This document shows, in pieces, positions 20,136-30,620 of a DNA stretch of 64,000 bases. Numbering within the stretch: the stretch's first letter is position 1; every line of letters starts with the position of its first letter. The position numbers and the translations under genes were made by a program. Origin of the DNA: Aphelocoma coerulescens. Its lineage: Eukaryota > Chordata > Aves > Passeriformes > Corvidae. The DNA lies in the NCBI RefSeq assembly GCF_041296385.1, contig NW_027183613.1, positions 2,501-66,500 on the forward strand, written 5' to 3'. A model generated the notes under the pieces. That model was not told the origin of the DNA. It was given only the letters and a program-made list of their open reading frames with translations, and ran no database searches.

Positions 20136-20736
20136 TGTTTTGCCAGTGGGCAGGGTCAGCCCCAAAGACACAGACACCAAGTTCAGGAATAGTGTAAGTT
20201 ATTAGAATGCAAAACTGCAAAGAATCACAAAAGGAGAAGCCCAGCAAAGCACCCAATCATCACTACCAAAGATTGCATACAGTAATCAAGAAAGAGACAG
20301 CACCGGTTACCCTCAGGCCTTGCCATCATCCACATCCTCACATCAGCTGGGGGAAGCTGTCACAGCCAAGGACTGGAGAGCCATTCCCGGACACTGGGAG
20401 TTCCTGCAGGTGCATCCACCTTTGCGGGCAACGAGGCTTCAACCTCGCTGTGAGAGGGCCCAGCTTTGACAGCGTTGAACAAACAAGCTGACATCACTGC
20501 TAGTGTGGGAACATCTGGTTTCATTCTCCTGTTTGGTTTCTCCCAAAGCCTGGCCAGGGCTCAAGGAGGAACCGAGGGAGTTTGATCCTAAAGCCCCAAA
20601 CAAGGCCAGATGGGGCCTCGTCCAGTTTCTAAATACAGAAAGGTCAATCCGTGTTTCACCAATGAACATAGAGCATATTGCTACTAATGCTTTGTTAATG
20701 AGCAGATACAAATAGAACGTTTGGTTGGAAGGTTCA
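20136..20736 (-). repeat. 3' LTR of the dUTPase-bearing provirus
   Basis: On the plus strand the copy starts TGTTTTGCCAGTGGG and ends GGAAGGTTCA, so it has TG...CA ends. It aligns throughout with 23106-23730. Shared blocks include CAGCTGGGGGAAGCTGTCAC and CCCAAAGCCTGGCCAGG. Confidence 0.82.
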
Positions 20737-21649
20737 TCTACATGTCAACTTTGGCTCAGAGCCTGTTGTTCAGGCCTCAGTCAGGGCCTGTTGTTCAGGC
20801 CTCACTACTTCAATCAGTCCTTTGACCTAGAGACGAACTGCAACCTTCATAACAATTCTTTTCATACTACAATCTTAGATTTAAGTATTAGAAATTCTTT
20901 GTTGACAAGCCAAAATATCATACGGGAAGTGCTTTAAGGGTATCTTTTCACAATCTTCATAGGAACGCTTAACCCAGCCATGATTAAAGAGCTGTACGTG
21001 AGTTTGATTCCATTTCCCTTTATACTGGCTGCAATTGAACAGTTTACAGTGTGGGTGCATACAACCTATTCCAGGAGACAACATCCATCCACAGACACTT
21101 TTCCCTACATATATTCCTCTTTATCCGATTTAGGCAAGAAATGCCTTTTCTATGAAAAGGCAACGGTCGGGGATCGCCACCCTTGGTCTAGAGCTCTGTT
21201 TTTATCGTGAACTGTGCTCAAGTTTCTAACCCACCATTTGGCTTGGGCCAGATGGGCCAGCCAAGGCCAGTCATCGAATCCTTCTGGACTTCCACGCACC
21301 CAGCAATTACTGAGGTTAAATGAGTTCCCTATCTCTGCTCCTGCTGTTAGAAATCTATTTTCCCAACCAGTGCTCCAATTACAAGGACAACATTAAATCA
21401 ACAAGATCAACAGTAGTTTCACTGTTAAGTGGTCCCTTTCTGTCTGCAGAAGTCACTCACTCAGTGGCACATCAGTCTTCACATCGAGCGCCGTGGATCA
21501 GAGCACTTTCCAAAGGGACCATTGGGGCAAACAGGGAGATTTGGTCTGGCAGGCTCTGCAAAACAATATCCTGTAACATCTCTTTGTTCTCTCACAGAAC
21601 ACTTGGCTGCAGGGACATGTGCCCATCTTTCTCACCCAGGTTTCAGGAT
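20737..21649 (-). other. Proviral interior of unknown origin
   Basis: This lies between the dUTPase frame and the 3' LTR of the minus-strand provirus. Short minus-strand frames exist, for example 20881-21084 with several Cys and His. They could be eroded envelope or pol, but I recognise no motif. Confidence 0.4.
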
Positions 21650-22153
21650 TCAAACAGTGTTGTCTTTGCCTACAGCTCTTACTTCAGCTGGCTCGGGCGG
21701 GCCATTTGGCCTCTGGACCCACACTCTGGCTCCGTGATTAGGACTGGTGGATCCAAACCCTTTATCTCCATGAACAGTAGTGATGTGAAGTGGATGTCCT
21801 TTTTTCACGGTTGTTTTAAAAACTGGCAATATCAATAACTGTGCTTCCCTGCCGTGGGGTTGAATAATCCAGTGTTGTTCACTATTGTTTAACAGAACTA
21901 CTTTAATTTCTCCTTGATAATCTGCACCAACCACTCCTCCCACCAGATGAACACTTGTCAAGGCCAAGCTTGAGTGGGCAGTTATCAAACCAAAGTGTCC
22001 CGGAGGAACCTGAATTCCTGTGCCGGTACTGATAACTCTCATTTGCTTCTGATTTTTCCTAATTAATTCTAATGCGTAAAGGTCCAGCCCTGCAGCCTCT
22101 GCGATGGCCCTGTCAGGGGCCATCACCCCCGGAACAATTTCCCAGGAAGTCAA
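21650..22153 (-). pseudogene. Retroviral dUTPase domain, catalytic Asp lost
   Basis: dUTPases hydrolyse dUTP to dUMP to keep uracil out of viral DNA. The frame (about 168 residues, open further upstream without a Met) shows motif 1 as AGLDLYA. Motif 3 reads [10 protein letters not shown], motif 4 has REAQ, and the Gly-rich motif 5 is KGFGSTS. In motif 3 the family has Asp four residues before the Tyr-proximal D-Y pair (GVID); here it is Gly, which should abolish catalysis. The domain follows the gag fragment at 22160-22592 after what looks like a deletion of capsid and nucleocapsid, and no protease follows it. The frame itself has no stop for 168 codons, so decay is limited. Confidence 0.8.
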
Positions 22154-22159
22154 AGTGTC

Positions 22160-22592
22160 ACTGTCCGTGGCTCTATTTGCAAATTGGGTGCAGCCATGCG
22201 CATCCAGGGGGTTTCCATTTCCCCAGTGGGCCCATTGTTAAGGATATGGAGCACATCTGGGAGGTGGGTTTTTCATTGCAACACATTCCCATCTCCTATA
22301 ATTTTCATCTGCTCTTTTAACAACCCCTTCATCTGTTCAATCAGTTCTGCAGCTTGTGGATAGTCTGGGATATGAAAAACCCAGCAGTCTTACTCACTTT
22401 ATTTTTCGCAGTAACAGACAAAGCATTCCACGTCCTAGCGTCAGCAAACCCTATAAAAACAGCCACTTTCATCCCTTCCTCCTTCATCTGTTGTATACAA
22501 TCTCCCACAGTTTCCCAGCGATGCTGGGGTCCTGGCCAGTCCTTTTCTGTAGCGTATTTAGTCTTATATCCCTGAGCAGCCAAAGCTAACAA
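22160..22592 (-). pseudogene. Gag fragment (matrix-like region)
   Basis: A minus-strand frame of 83 codons (22592-22341) is followed, after stops, by peptide rich in Glu, Gln and Lys down to about 22190. Its position next to the 5' LTR and before the dUTPase fits the N-terminal part of gag. The assignment rests mainly on position and composition. Capsid major homology region and zinc knuckles are absent. Confidence 0.45.
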
Positions 22593-23105
22593 ATGGGTAT
22601 TTGGAGCATTATTTCACAATGTCATTATATACATGTGAAAACATAAACATCGATTTTTATTATATTATATACATGTAGATCATTATTTTTTGTTATTATT
22701 CTCATTGTTGTTATTATTATTATTTCCTTTGCTCAAACAAATCCAAGCTCAAGATTAAAAACTTCTTCTGTCCCTCCATGTGGGAGCGTTTCAACAACAA
22801 TCGTTCCTTCTGTTGGTGCTGTTTCCGAGATGCTGTTAACAAAATTCACCCTCATCTTCCCAAACCCACAAGTTCTTTTCCTTTTTCCATATGCAATTTT
22901 GGGATGCATTTTAATACATCCAGTGCTTCAGCTTCTTTCAATTGACGTCCTCATTGCTCACACGGTGCTCCGACCTCAGCCCACGCCACAGCCAGCAAAC
23001 CCTAGGGAAGGTCTTCCCATGCGGGAATTTTGGATGGGACCGATTTCTTACACTTACATTTAAAAAGCAGCATTTTGTTGTGATCCGGCCAGACTATACC
23101 AAATT
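22593..23105 (-). other. Proviral leader, AT-rich
   Basis: This lies between the 5' LTR and the gag fragment. It is AT-rich, with a TATATTATATACATG stretch near 22660. Directly inside the LTR, on the minus strand, a TGGTATAGTCTGG string starts three bases after the LTR end and is a possible primer-binding site. I could not match it to a tRNA. Confidence 0.4.
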
Positions 23106-23730
23106 TGTTTTACCAGTGGGCAGGGTCAGCACCAAAGACACAGACACCAACTCAAGGAATCAGCGTCATTTACTGTAGTTCAAAGCAGCAAAGAATCACC
23201 AAAGGAGAAGCTCAGCAATGCACCCGATCATCCCTACCAAAGATTGCCCGTAGTGATTAAGAAAGAGACAGCAGCAGTTACCCTCAGACTTTACCATCAC
23301 CCACATCCACACATCAGCTGGGGGAAGCTGTCACAGCCGAGGACTGGAGAGCCATTCCCGGACACTGGGAGTTCCTGCAGGTGCCTCCACCCACAGGTGA
23401 GGCTTCCAACCTCCCTGTGAGAGGGCCCACCTTTGATAGTGTTGAACTAACAAACCGACAGCACTTCTAGCGCGGGAACATCTGGTTCCATTCTCCCGTT
23501 TGTTTCTCCCAAAGCCTGGCCAGGGCTCAAGGAGGAAGCAAGGGAGTTGACTTTGACCATACAGCCCCAAACAAGGCCAGATGTCAGATTTCATGGCCTT
23601 GTCCAGCTTCCAAATACAGAAAGGTCAATCCATGTTTCACTAATGGGTGGATACATCTATCAGAGCGCTCATGACCGTGCGCATTTCATGAATGAGCAAG
23701 TTCAAAGATAACCTTTGCTTGGAAGGTTCT
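23106..23730 (-). repeat. 5' LTR of the dUTPase-bearing provirus
   Basis: On the plus strand it starts TGTTTTACCAGTGGG and ends GGAAGGTTCT (expected CA, last base changed). It is 24 bp longer than its partner through small indels. Confidence 0.8.
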
Positions 23731-24441
23731 GATGGTGCCCCAAGCCCCAGGACTGGAGGGACCCCTTGGCTGCGGGGCTGGGAGGGAGGGAGCTGCCCCT
23801 TGTTCTCACTCTGCCTCACGCAAAGCTGGGCCGCTCACAAGTGGGGCAGCACAGCAAACAGGCAGCCTGCGAGTCTCTTCCATCCTCGTCTCTTGAGATT
23901 TTTCACCTTTGAGCTTAGGGTCTACAAAGGCAACTGCTTTTGGTCCCGCTGTGTATCCCCACGTACAGCAATGCTGCTGAATCCGTCTGTAGCACAGCAG
24001 CAGGGGAAAGGCCTCAGCCCTTCAGTGTCAGGAGCTGCCGGGCTCTGCCTGAGCAGCTCAGCCAGCAGGAAGGGAGCTGCTCCACATGGCAACGAGGAGC
24101 AAAGCACTGCAGCACCTCCTTCTCGGGCAGAGCCCAAATTCGGTGCGGGAATAACAGAGTTCTTCTCGTGCCCTGGTGCATCAGCACTGCAGGTGCTGTG
24201 CCCGCAAGCACATGGTTCGAGATCTGCAAAAGAATTCTGCAACTCTTGACTGGGTCAGGATGTCACCAGTGCTAAACTCCACTTTAGTCCAAAGCAACCC
24301 CTTTACACCTCTGCTGGTGTCTGCTAGATTTTTTTCTTCAGGGTATCCAGACAAAAGTAAACAGAGGAGGAGCCTACATTTTCATTGTTGAGCAGAAATG
24401 TATCTCATTTTGCTGTACAATCCTTTTTTAAGATGTGTTAT

Positions 24442-24478
<37 letters not shown>

Positions 24479-25009
24479 AGAAAAAATATGAAAGAGAAGA
24501 AACCAAATGTGTAGTGAAAAATCTTCTGTAACTTTGGATTAAGAGGTAACTGATCTTTTTAAAAAGAGAACAAAGTTATTTACTTTGCAAATGTGCTGAT
24601 GGCATGGATCCATCTCACTGACCTCAGCATCCTTTTTTAAAGATTTTGGGTTTTGCTGTCAATATTAAGTTATTTTAAATTGTGGTTGAAGCAATAGGAA
24701 ATTGAAATATGGATTGTGCATGACCGTGTCTTGAGTGTAAAAATATTGCGGTTTGAAACTTGGACCTAAAGTATTGCAAATAAAAGTTAGAAATACCAAT
24801 GGATTGTGTGACAGCAGCTTTTCCTCTAGGATGTGCAGCATCAGAAAGACTTCATCAGTGTGGCTGTGAGTGCTTTTAGCTTTGTCCTGTGCCACTCTTT
24901 GATGACATGAAACAGGACTTCACCTGCCACCAGCCCAGGCCACCCTTTGCCACCCCAGCTCCTTGGAGCTTGGACAAGCAGACACAAAGTCTTTCTGCTG
25001 CTTCCATTT
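23731..25009. other. Unannotated DNA between two proviruses, with a 30-bp A run
   Basis: The left half is GC-rich, the right half AT-rich and untranslated-region-like. A run of 30 A lies at 24448-24477 on the plus strand and might be the tail of a retrocopy, but no parent gene is recognised upstream. No 5' LTR for the plus-strand provirus is visible here. Confidence 0.5.
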
Positions 25010-25235
25010 GATGTGGCCATGACTGAACAAGTACAAGTAAAAGGCAATTCCCGAGAAAGCTGTGTAGATTTATTATACATGCCAAAATTGGGATGCAATT
25101 TACTAGGCCGGGACCTGCAATTACAGCTGGGGATAGGGGTAGTCCCTGAGGAAGGCAGAATGGTGGCTAAAATAATGGTGTTAACAAAGGATGAGGAGGA
25201 GACTATTGCAGAAGGAGACTTCTGCAGTGTGGGCA
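25010..25235 (+). pseudogene. Retroviral protease C-terminus
   Basis: The peptide contains LLYMPKLGCNLLGRDL, matching the C-terminal helix and GRDL motif of gammaretroviral aspartic proteases. The active-site DTG lies upstream and is missing. The frame (second) differs from that of the reverse transcriptase (first), and the join at about 25235 is the edge of a deletion. Confidence 0.78.
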
Positions 25236-25239
25236 GAAG

Positions 25240-26820
25240 GAGGAGGGCATGGACACCTTTTGGGCGTGCCCACTTGAAAAAGAGAGCAGAGGGTGGTTTG
25301 CCTTTGAATGGCATGATGAAGCTACAGGGAGGAAACAGCAATTACAATGGACTCAACTGCCTCAGGGATTTACAGAATCCCCAAATCTATTTGGTCAGGC
25401 CTTAGAAGAACTGATGCGAGAATTTTTACCAATTGGACAGGTACAGATATTACAGTATGTGGACGATTTGTTAGTCTCAGGGGAACAAAAAGAAGAGGTC
25501 CAGGAAAAAACAATTAAATTATTAAATTTTCTAGCAGAAAAGGGTTTGAAAGTATCAAAAAGGAAGTTGCAATTTGTAGAACCAGAGGTGAAATATTTAG
25601 GTCATGTAATTGGGCATGGCTACAAGAAACTAGACTCAAGCAGAATACAGGGAATATTGTCATTGCCAGCACCAAAAACTAAAACTGATGTGAGAAAATT
25701 GTTAGGGTTGATTGGATACTGTAAATTATGGATAGAAGGGCATACTAAACTAGTAAAATTCTTGTATGACAAATTAGTAGAGCAAGAACCCTTAACCTGG
25801 GATGAAGAAGACAATGACAGGTTGGAAGAATTGAAAAGAAAACTGATAACTGCTCCAGTATTGAGTTTGCCTGATTTAGAAAGGTTATTTGAGTTATTTG
25901 TGAATGTTGAAGAAGGAGTGGCTTATGGAGTGCTTGTGCAGGAGTGGTGTGGAGTGAAAAAACCTATCGCTTATGTGTCAAAGTTATTAGACCCAGTGAT
26001 AAGGGGATGGCCAACCTGTCTCCAGGCTGTTGCAGCCACAGTAACCCTGGTGGGGGAAGGATATAAGTTAACTTTTGGTAACAAGATTAGAGTGTACACT
26101 CCACATGATTTGAAAACCGTATTAAGTAAAAAAGCTAGCCAATGGATCTCTGACAGCAGACTTTTAAAATATGAACTGATTCTAAATAATATGGAAAATT
26201 TGGAGTTAACCACAACCAGAGCAATAAACCCTGCCCAATTTTTATATGGAGAACCAGACAGGGAACTTGAGCATATCTGCATCGAAACCATTGACCTGCA
26301 AATGAAAGTCAGGGAGGACTTATTGGAACACCCCTTACTGGAAGGAGAGATCCTCTTTGTGGATGGTTCGTCCAGAGTAATAGAAGGAAAACGAGTTTCG
26401 GGGTATGCAGTGATAAATGGAAAAGAGATGAATGTTATAGAAAAAGGAAAACTTTCAGGACAGTGGTCGGCGCAGTGCTGTGAACTTTATGCTTTATTAC
26501 GAGGACTGTTGTGGCTCAGTTATCAAAAAGGAACTATTTATACTGACTCAAAATATGCATATGGAGTTGTACACACTTTTGGTAAAATCTGGACTGAGAG
26601 AGGATTTGTAAATTCAAAAGGAAAAACATTACTGCATGAGAATTTAATAAAAGAGGTACTTGAAGCTTTAAGAGGCCCAGTGGAGATAGCCGTAGTGCAT
26701 GTAAGGGGACATCAAAGAGGAGACTCCCTGGAGATAAAAGGAAATAATTTGGCCGACCAGATAGCAAAGAAAGCAGCCTTAGGAGATGAAGGAACCATCC
26801 TACATTTATCAAGCTTAAAA
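25240..26820 (+). pseudogene. Reverse transcriptase (fingers missing) and RNase H
   Basis: In life this polyprotein copies viral RNA into DNA and degrades the RNA strand. The open frame begins inside motif A: the tail FWACPL is present but the preceding catalytic Asp is lost at the deletion edge. Motif B appears as LPQGFTESP, motif C as YVDDLL (near 25459), followed by the thumb and the KYLGHVI motif. The RNase H domain has all four acidic positions: FVDGSS, CELYALL, YTDSKYAYG and NNLADQIAK. It is gammaretrovirus-like in motif wording. Polymerase activity is ruled out by the missing fingers and Asp; RNase H could fold if expressed. The nominal frame runs to 26898, the last part being out-of-frame integrase. 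Confidence 0.9.
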
Positions 26821-26821
26821 G

Positions 26822-27139
26822 AAATACATACAGACTGTTGCAAAGACTCTCAAAGAACTGAGAGAAAAGGGGTATCTTCCCCAAACCACACCCATTGATT
26901 TTGATATTCATAAGTTCCAGCCTGGTGATTGGGTATTAATTAAAACTTGGAAAGATCAGCCATTGACCCCGAAATGGGAAGGCCCTTTTCAAATTTTGCT
27001 GACCGCAGCAACAGCAATAAGAACTCAAGAAAAAGGATGGACTCATGTCTCCAGGGTGAAAGGACCTGTACAAGCCCCAGCTGAGTGGACGGTAGTCAAC
27101 TCGACCGACACCAAGCTGACACTAAAGATGAAGCCATGA
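26822..27139 (+). pseudogene. Integrase C-terminal domain
   Basis: In the second frame, from about 26822, the peptide includes LREKGYLPQTTP and FQPGDWVLIKTW, the C-terminal DNA-binding SH3-like domain of gamma-type integrases. It ends at a TGA at 27137. The zinc-binding and DDE core domains, about 0.9 kb, are missing between RNase H and this point, and the frame changes at the join. Confidence 0.85.
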
Positions 27140-27547
27140 AAGGACAGATAAAGATGGGAGTTTTTAAGATGATTTTTATTTTATTAACTGTTTTAGTAAT
27201 TTAAGTTTTAAGAATTAGAAGTTGTTGACTTCATGAATACTTGTTAATGTTTAAAGTTTAAAATAGTTATTTATTGAAGAATTTTAACAGAACTTTTAAA
27301 ATCTGTTTGATGTTTCTCATTACAGATCCAAAGAACTCTGAAGGAATAGAGCATTCTCCCACACACCTAGCAGTCAGACCCTAAAAGGAAAGAAAATAAG
27401 TTGACACAAAAGGGAGATTGTCACCGCAACAAGAGGGTAACAGTAGCCAACGGGTAAGAATACTGCAAGGGGGCAAGACCGGATCAGGATACACTCTTGC
27501 CACAGATAGAGAGTCGCGGATCCTCTAATTGGGATTAGAGGGGAGAC
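27140..27547 (+). promoter_or_regulatory. Env leader with probable splice acceptor
   Basis: A 408-bp non-coding stretch separates integrase from env, where many gammaretroviruses overlap the two. TGATGTTTCTCATTACAG ending at 27325 is a good splice acceptor, placed to generate env mRNA about 220 bases before its ATG. Confidence 0.5.
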
Positions 27548-29371
27548 ATGGGTGGGAGAGTGCCCTGTACCAGACCCCTGCTGATATGGGTGCTCCTCAT
27601 GATTAACATCCAAGAAGGAGGAGCACCATCCTGTGATAAATGTTACTACCCCTTGTATGCGGGAGACTCTCTGACAGCCGTCCTAAGAACCCATTCGAAC
27701 CCGAGCCCTAATTGTGCCAACTTTTTAGAGCTGCAAACTTGCATAGAGGATGGCCGAACCTATTGGCTTTTTGAGAATGTAGGGACTTTTAAACAGAAAT
27801 TGCTGGGAGAATGCCCTATGAAGAAGAAATGGATCTGTTCTGAGAAAGACCCGGTAAAGCAAAAAGAAAAGGCAGGAAAATGGGAGCCAGACCTGATTAG
27901 AGAGAAGGAGGTAAAAGGGGTAATTAAGAAGGGATCTGAAATCAGAATAATAGGAGGAAAGAACTAGTTCCTAGATCTAGTTGAGAAAATAAGCCATGAA
28001 TGGAATATAACTGATTGCTGGATTTGTGGAGATACTCGGATGGCAGAGGTTTGGCCTTGGGAGGGGATTGCTTTGACCCCACAGGAGACCCTAAAGATAA
28101 TGGAGAAAGAATTGCCAGGAGCAGATGAGAGGGAGGAAGAAGAAACTTGGAGCCTGAGGTCGAGAGTCATCGGAGAAGAATGTCTGTGGAGGAGAGGTCC
28201 TAAATATATAGCATATGTGGGTGAGCTCCCCTGTAAAAGGTACTTTGTAACAAATGGTACACATCAGTGGTGGATCCCCAAGGCTAAGGATTTATATTGG
28301 GCAAGAAAACAAAAACAAGGGTGTACATATGTGGAACGAGAAAAGTTATATGAATGTATTACCAGGGAACCCAACCCCTTCCAAGATGAACCAAAAATCT
28401 CAAAATTCTGGAGTAAGATTGGCATAAACAATGTAAAATTTCATAATTATTGGCGAGCACCAAAAGGGCTCTTCTGGTTATGTGGGAAAATGGCCTATGT
28501 TATGCTTCAAAAGGACTGGGCTGGAAGCTGTACCCTAGGAATAATTAGACCCTCCTTTTTCCTACTTCCAAGAATTGAGGGGCAAAGTCTTGGGGTTCCT
28601 CTGTATGATGAATTGGCATGGCGAAAAAGGGACATCCAGATAGGAGGAACCCAGAAGTGGGAGGAGGATGAGTGGCCACCTGAGCAGATCATAGCCACCT
28701 ATGGTCCTGCAACTTGGGCCCAGGATGGATCATGGGGGAACAGGACTCCAATATATATGTTGAATAGAATTATCCGTCTTCAAGCACTGGTGGAAATAAT
28801 ATCTTACCAATCCACCTTAGCTCTGGACTTACTTTCTGCACAATCCAGACAAATGAGAACTATGATATACCAAAATAGGCTGGCCCTAGATTACCTGCTA
28901 GCCGAGGAAGGTGGTGTGTGTGGAAAGTTTAATTCTTCAGAGTGCTGTGTAGAAATCGATGACCACAGTGAAGCTATCAAAAATATAACTACTAGCATCA
29001 GAAAACTAGCCCATGTTCCTGTGCAAAGGTGGACCCTGCTGTTTAAATCTAACTGGTGGGACAACCTACTAACCGGAGAGTGGTGGAAGAAGGCATTGAT
29101 AATTGTTGGACTCTCGTTTGCTGGTTTCATATTCCTGCCATGTTTAATCCCCTGTTTTGTTAGACTTATAACTTCTGTTGTGCAGAATATGCCCCTCATT
29201 CAAGAATTACAGACACAAAACAAGGAGAAAATTGCAAGAATTAGAGTGCTGCAAGCGGATGAATTAGAAGAGGATCAGGAAGGAAAGGAAGTCCCTGAAG
29301 CGGCAAAAGAAATTTATAAGAAATACCAAAGGCTGCAAAAGATTTATAAGACTTATGAGGACACTGCCTAA
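27548..29371 (+). pseudogene. Env (surface and transmembrane subunits), one in-frame stop
   Basis: Envelope protein mediates receptor binding and membrane fusion. One frame spans 608 codons from an ATG with a hydrophobic leader, interrupted only by TAG at 27965-27967. The surface subunit has a CWIC motif just after that stop, the CXXC type that links the subunits in gamma-like envelopes. WRKR near 28620 is a weak furin-type site. The transmembrane subunit has a leucine-rich heptad helix, a region aligned with the immunosuppressive domain, then C-X7-CC, a membrane span near 29090-29165 and a tail of about 65 residues. The upstream part alone would be a secreted stub of 139 residues. No other break is visible, so decay is slight compared with pol. 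Confidence 0.88.
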
Positions 29372-29430
29372 TAAAAACTGTTAAACTGTGATGAGATGGT
29401 TGATGTGGGCAAGAGCCCGATCAAAGTTTT

Positions 29431-29441
29431 AGAGGGGGGAG
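29431..29441 (+). other. Polypurine tract
   Basis: AGAGGGGGGAG lies directly before the TG of the LTR and fits the plus-strand primer site of a retrovirus. Confidence 0.75.
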
Positions 29442-29442
29442 T

Positions 29443-30178
29443 TGTAATAAATGGTTAAAAGTTTTTTTTCTTTTGGTTAAAAAGAAGTTAATATTTACTT
29501 GTTATGTGCAGTTAATAAGTTGATTATTATTGCGACTGTGCGGGTGTAATGCTGCTATGTGATCTCTAGATGGTGACACCAATGGGGAAGAGTGGTGGGC
29601 CTATAGAAAAGAGGGGAACGTTCTGGAATGTTCTTAAGATGACTTTGAATCAGGGGGATGGGGAGCAGAAGAATTCGTTTGTCAGGAACAATGCATCTAG
29701 CTTGGTCAGCATACCAGAGCAGGAAGAAAAAAGATAAGAGACTGCCGGTAAGACCAGCGGGAGCCTCAGACAGACATCCTGCCCTTCCAAAAACTAGCTC
29801 AAACCAGTACCAAAGCTTAAACCCAGGCCAAAGGTATAAAAGAGCATGCGCAGAAGAGAAAGGTGAAAAGTTCAGACGAGGAAGACTCCCCTGACTTCAT
29901 CACAAGAACCCCCAGGAGACCCCTACCACAACCACCAAATAACACTGCGCAAGCGCTACACGGATGTAAATGACTTTTGAGTTCATTATAATACGAAGCG
30001 AGGCTGGGCGGGGCTAGGTGATGAATATATATAAGTTCGTTAGGAAACTTAATAAATATGGAACTTGTAACCCCATAAATACTAAGCTGAATGCAGCTGT
30101 TGAAACGCGTGATTTTGGAGGAGCGATTCCCCATGCGTCCCAGGGCTGGAATAAAGCATGCCTACTTCAGTAATAAGA
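29443..30178 (+). repeat. 3' LTR, truncated by the macrosatellite
   Basis: The LTR starts TGTAATAAATGG after the polypurine tract. It has a TATAAAA box at 29835-29841, a second TATATATAAG near 30025 and an AATAAA signal at 30150-30155. The expected CA end is missing because the sequence switches to satellite at 30179. No second LTR is in the window, so age cannot be estimated. Confidence 0.82.
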
Positions 30179-30620
30179 GGTCCCTGAGGCCCTCCAAAGT
30201 CATCATGGAGGCTTGGTTCCATGAGGTTCCATTATGTGCCAGTGGTCATCTTGGTTCCAGGAGTTTCCTTAGTGTCACAATGCTCTCCATGCTTCCATGA
30301 TTCCCCACAATGTCCCAATGCTCTCCATGCTTCCATTAGGCCCTGCTTTGCCACAATGGTCCCCTTGTTTCCATGAGGCCCCGCTGTGTCACAATGGACC
30401 TATGGTTCCGTGATGTTGCGTGGTGTCACCGTGCTCTTCTTGAATCCGCAGTGTAACCATGGACCATTGGTTCCATGCAGCCGTGTCACAATGGGCTCCT
30501 TGATTCCATGATTCCCCACGGTGTCCCAATGGAGCCTTGTTTCTAGGAGGTTCTGTACTGTCACAATTGCCTCCTTGATGCCATCAGCCCCTGCAGTGTC
30601 ACAATGGCTCCTTGGTTCCA

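Larger units (their letters stand above)
20136..23730 (-). mobile_element. Deleted ERV provirus with dUTPase (minus strand)
   Basis: Two direct repeats of about 0.6 kb (20136-20736 and 23106-23730) bracket retroviral gag and dUTPase sequence on the minus strand. The right copy is therefore the 5' LTR. Capsid, nucleocapsid, reverse transcriptase, integrase and a recognisable envelope are missing; only about 2.4 kb of interior remains. The dUTPase suggests a betaretrovirus-like or similar lineage. The LTRs differ by many substitutions and small indels, so insertion was not recent. A clear target-site duplication was not found. Confidence 0.8.
25010..30178 (+). mobile_element. Gamma-like ERV, 5'-truncated, with deleted pol and nearly open env
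   Basis: Retroviral order is kept: protease end, reverse transcriptase-RNase H, integrase end, env, polypurine tract, LTR. Gag, the first part of protease and the 5' LTR are absent left of about 25010. The reverse transcriptase fingers and the integrase core are deleted. The 3' LTR is cut at 30178 by the macrosatellite. AT-rich codon usage differs sharply from the GC-rich surroundings. Confidence 0.9.

Noticed and set aside
19065..20180. 371-codon minus-strand open frame
   Set aside because: It reads through the 118-bp tandem duplication and the 37-bp minisatellite; its length comes from GC-rich repeats lacking stops.
20736..20760. Polypurine tract for the minus-strand provirus
   Set aside because: The sequence next to the 3' LTR is not purine-rich on the minus strand, so the site is either eroded or the boundary is slightly wrong.
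20131..23740. Target-site duplication of the dUTPase-bearing provirus
   Set aside because: GTGTC at the left and GATGG or GTGCC at the right do not match, so I do not claim one.
24448..24477. A30 run as the tail of a processed pseudogene
   Set aside because: No gene-like sequence or flanking target duplication was recognised around it.
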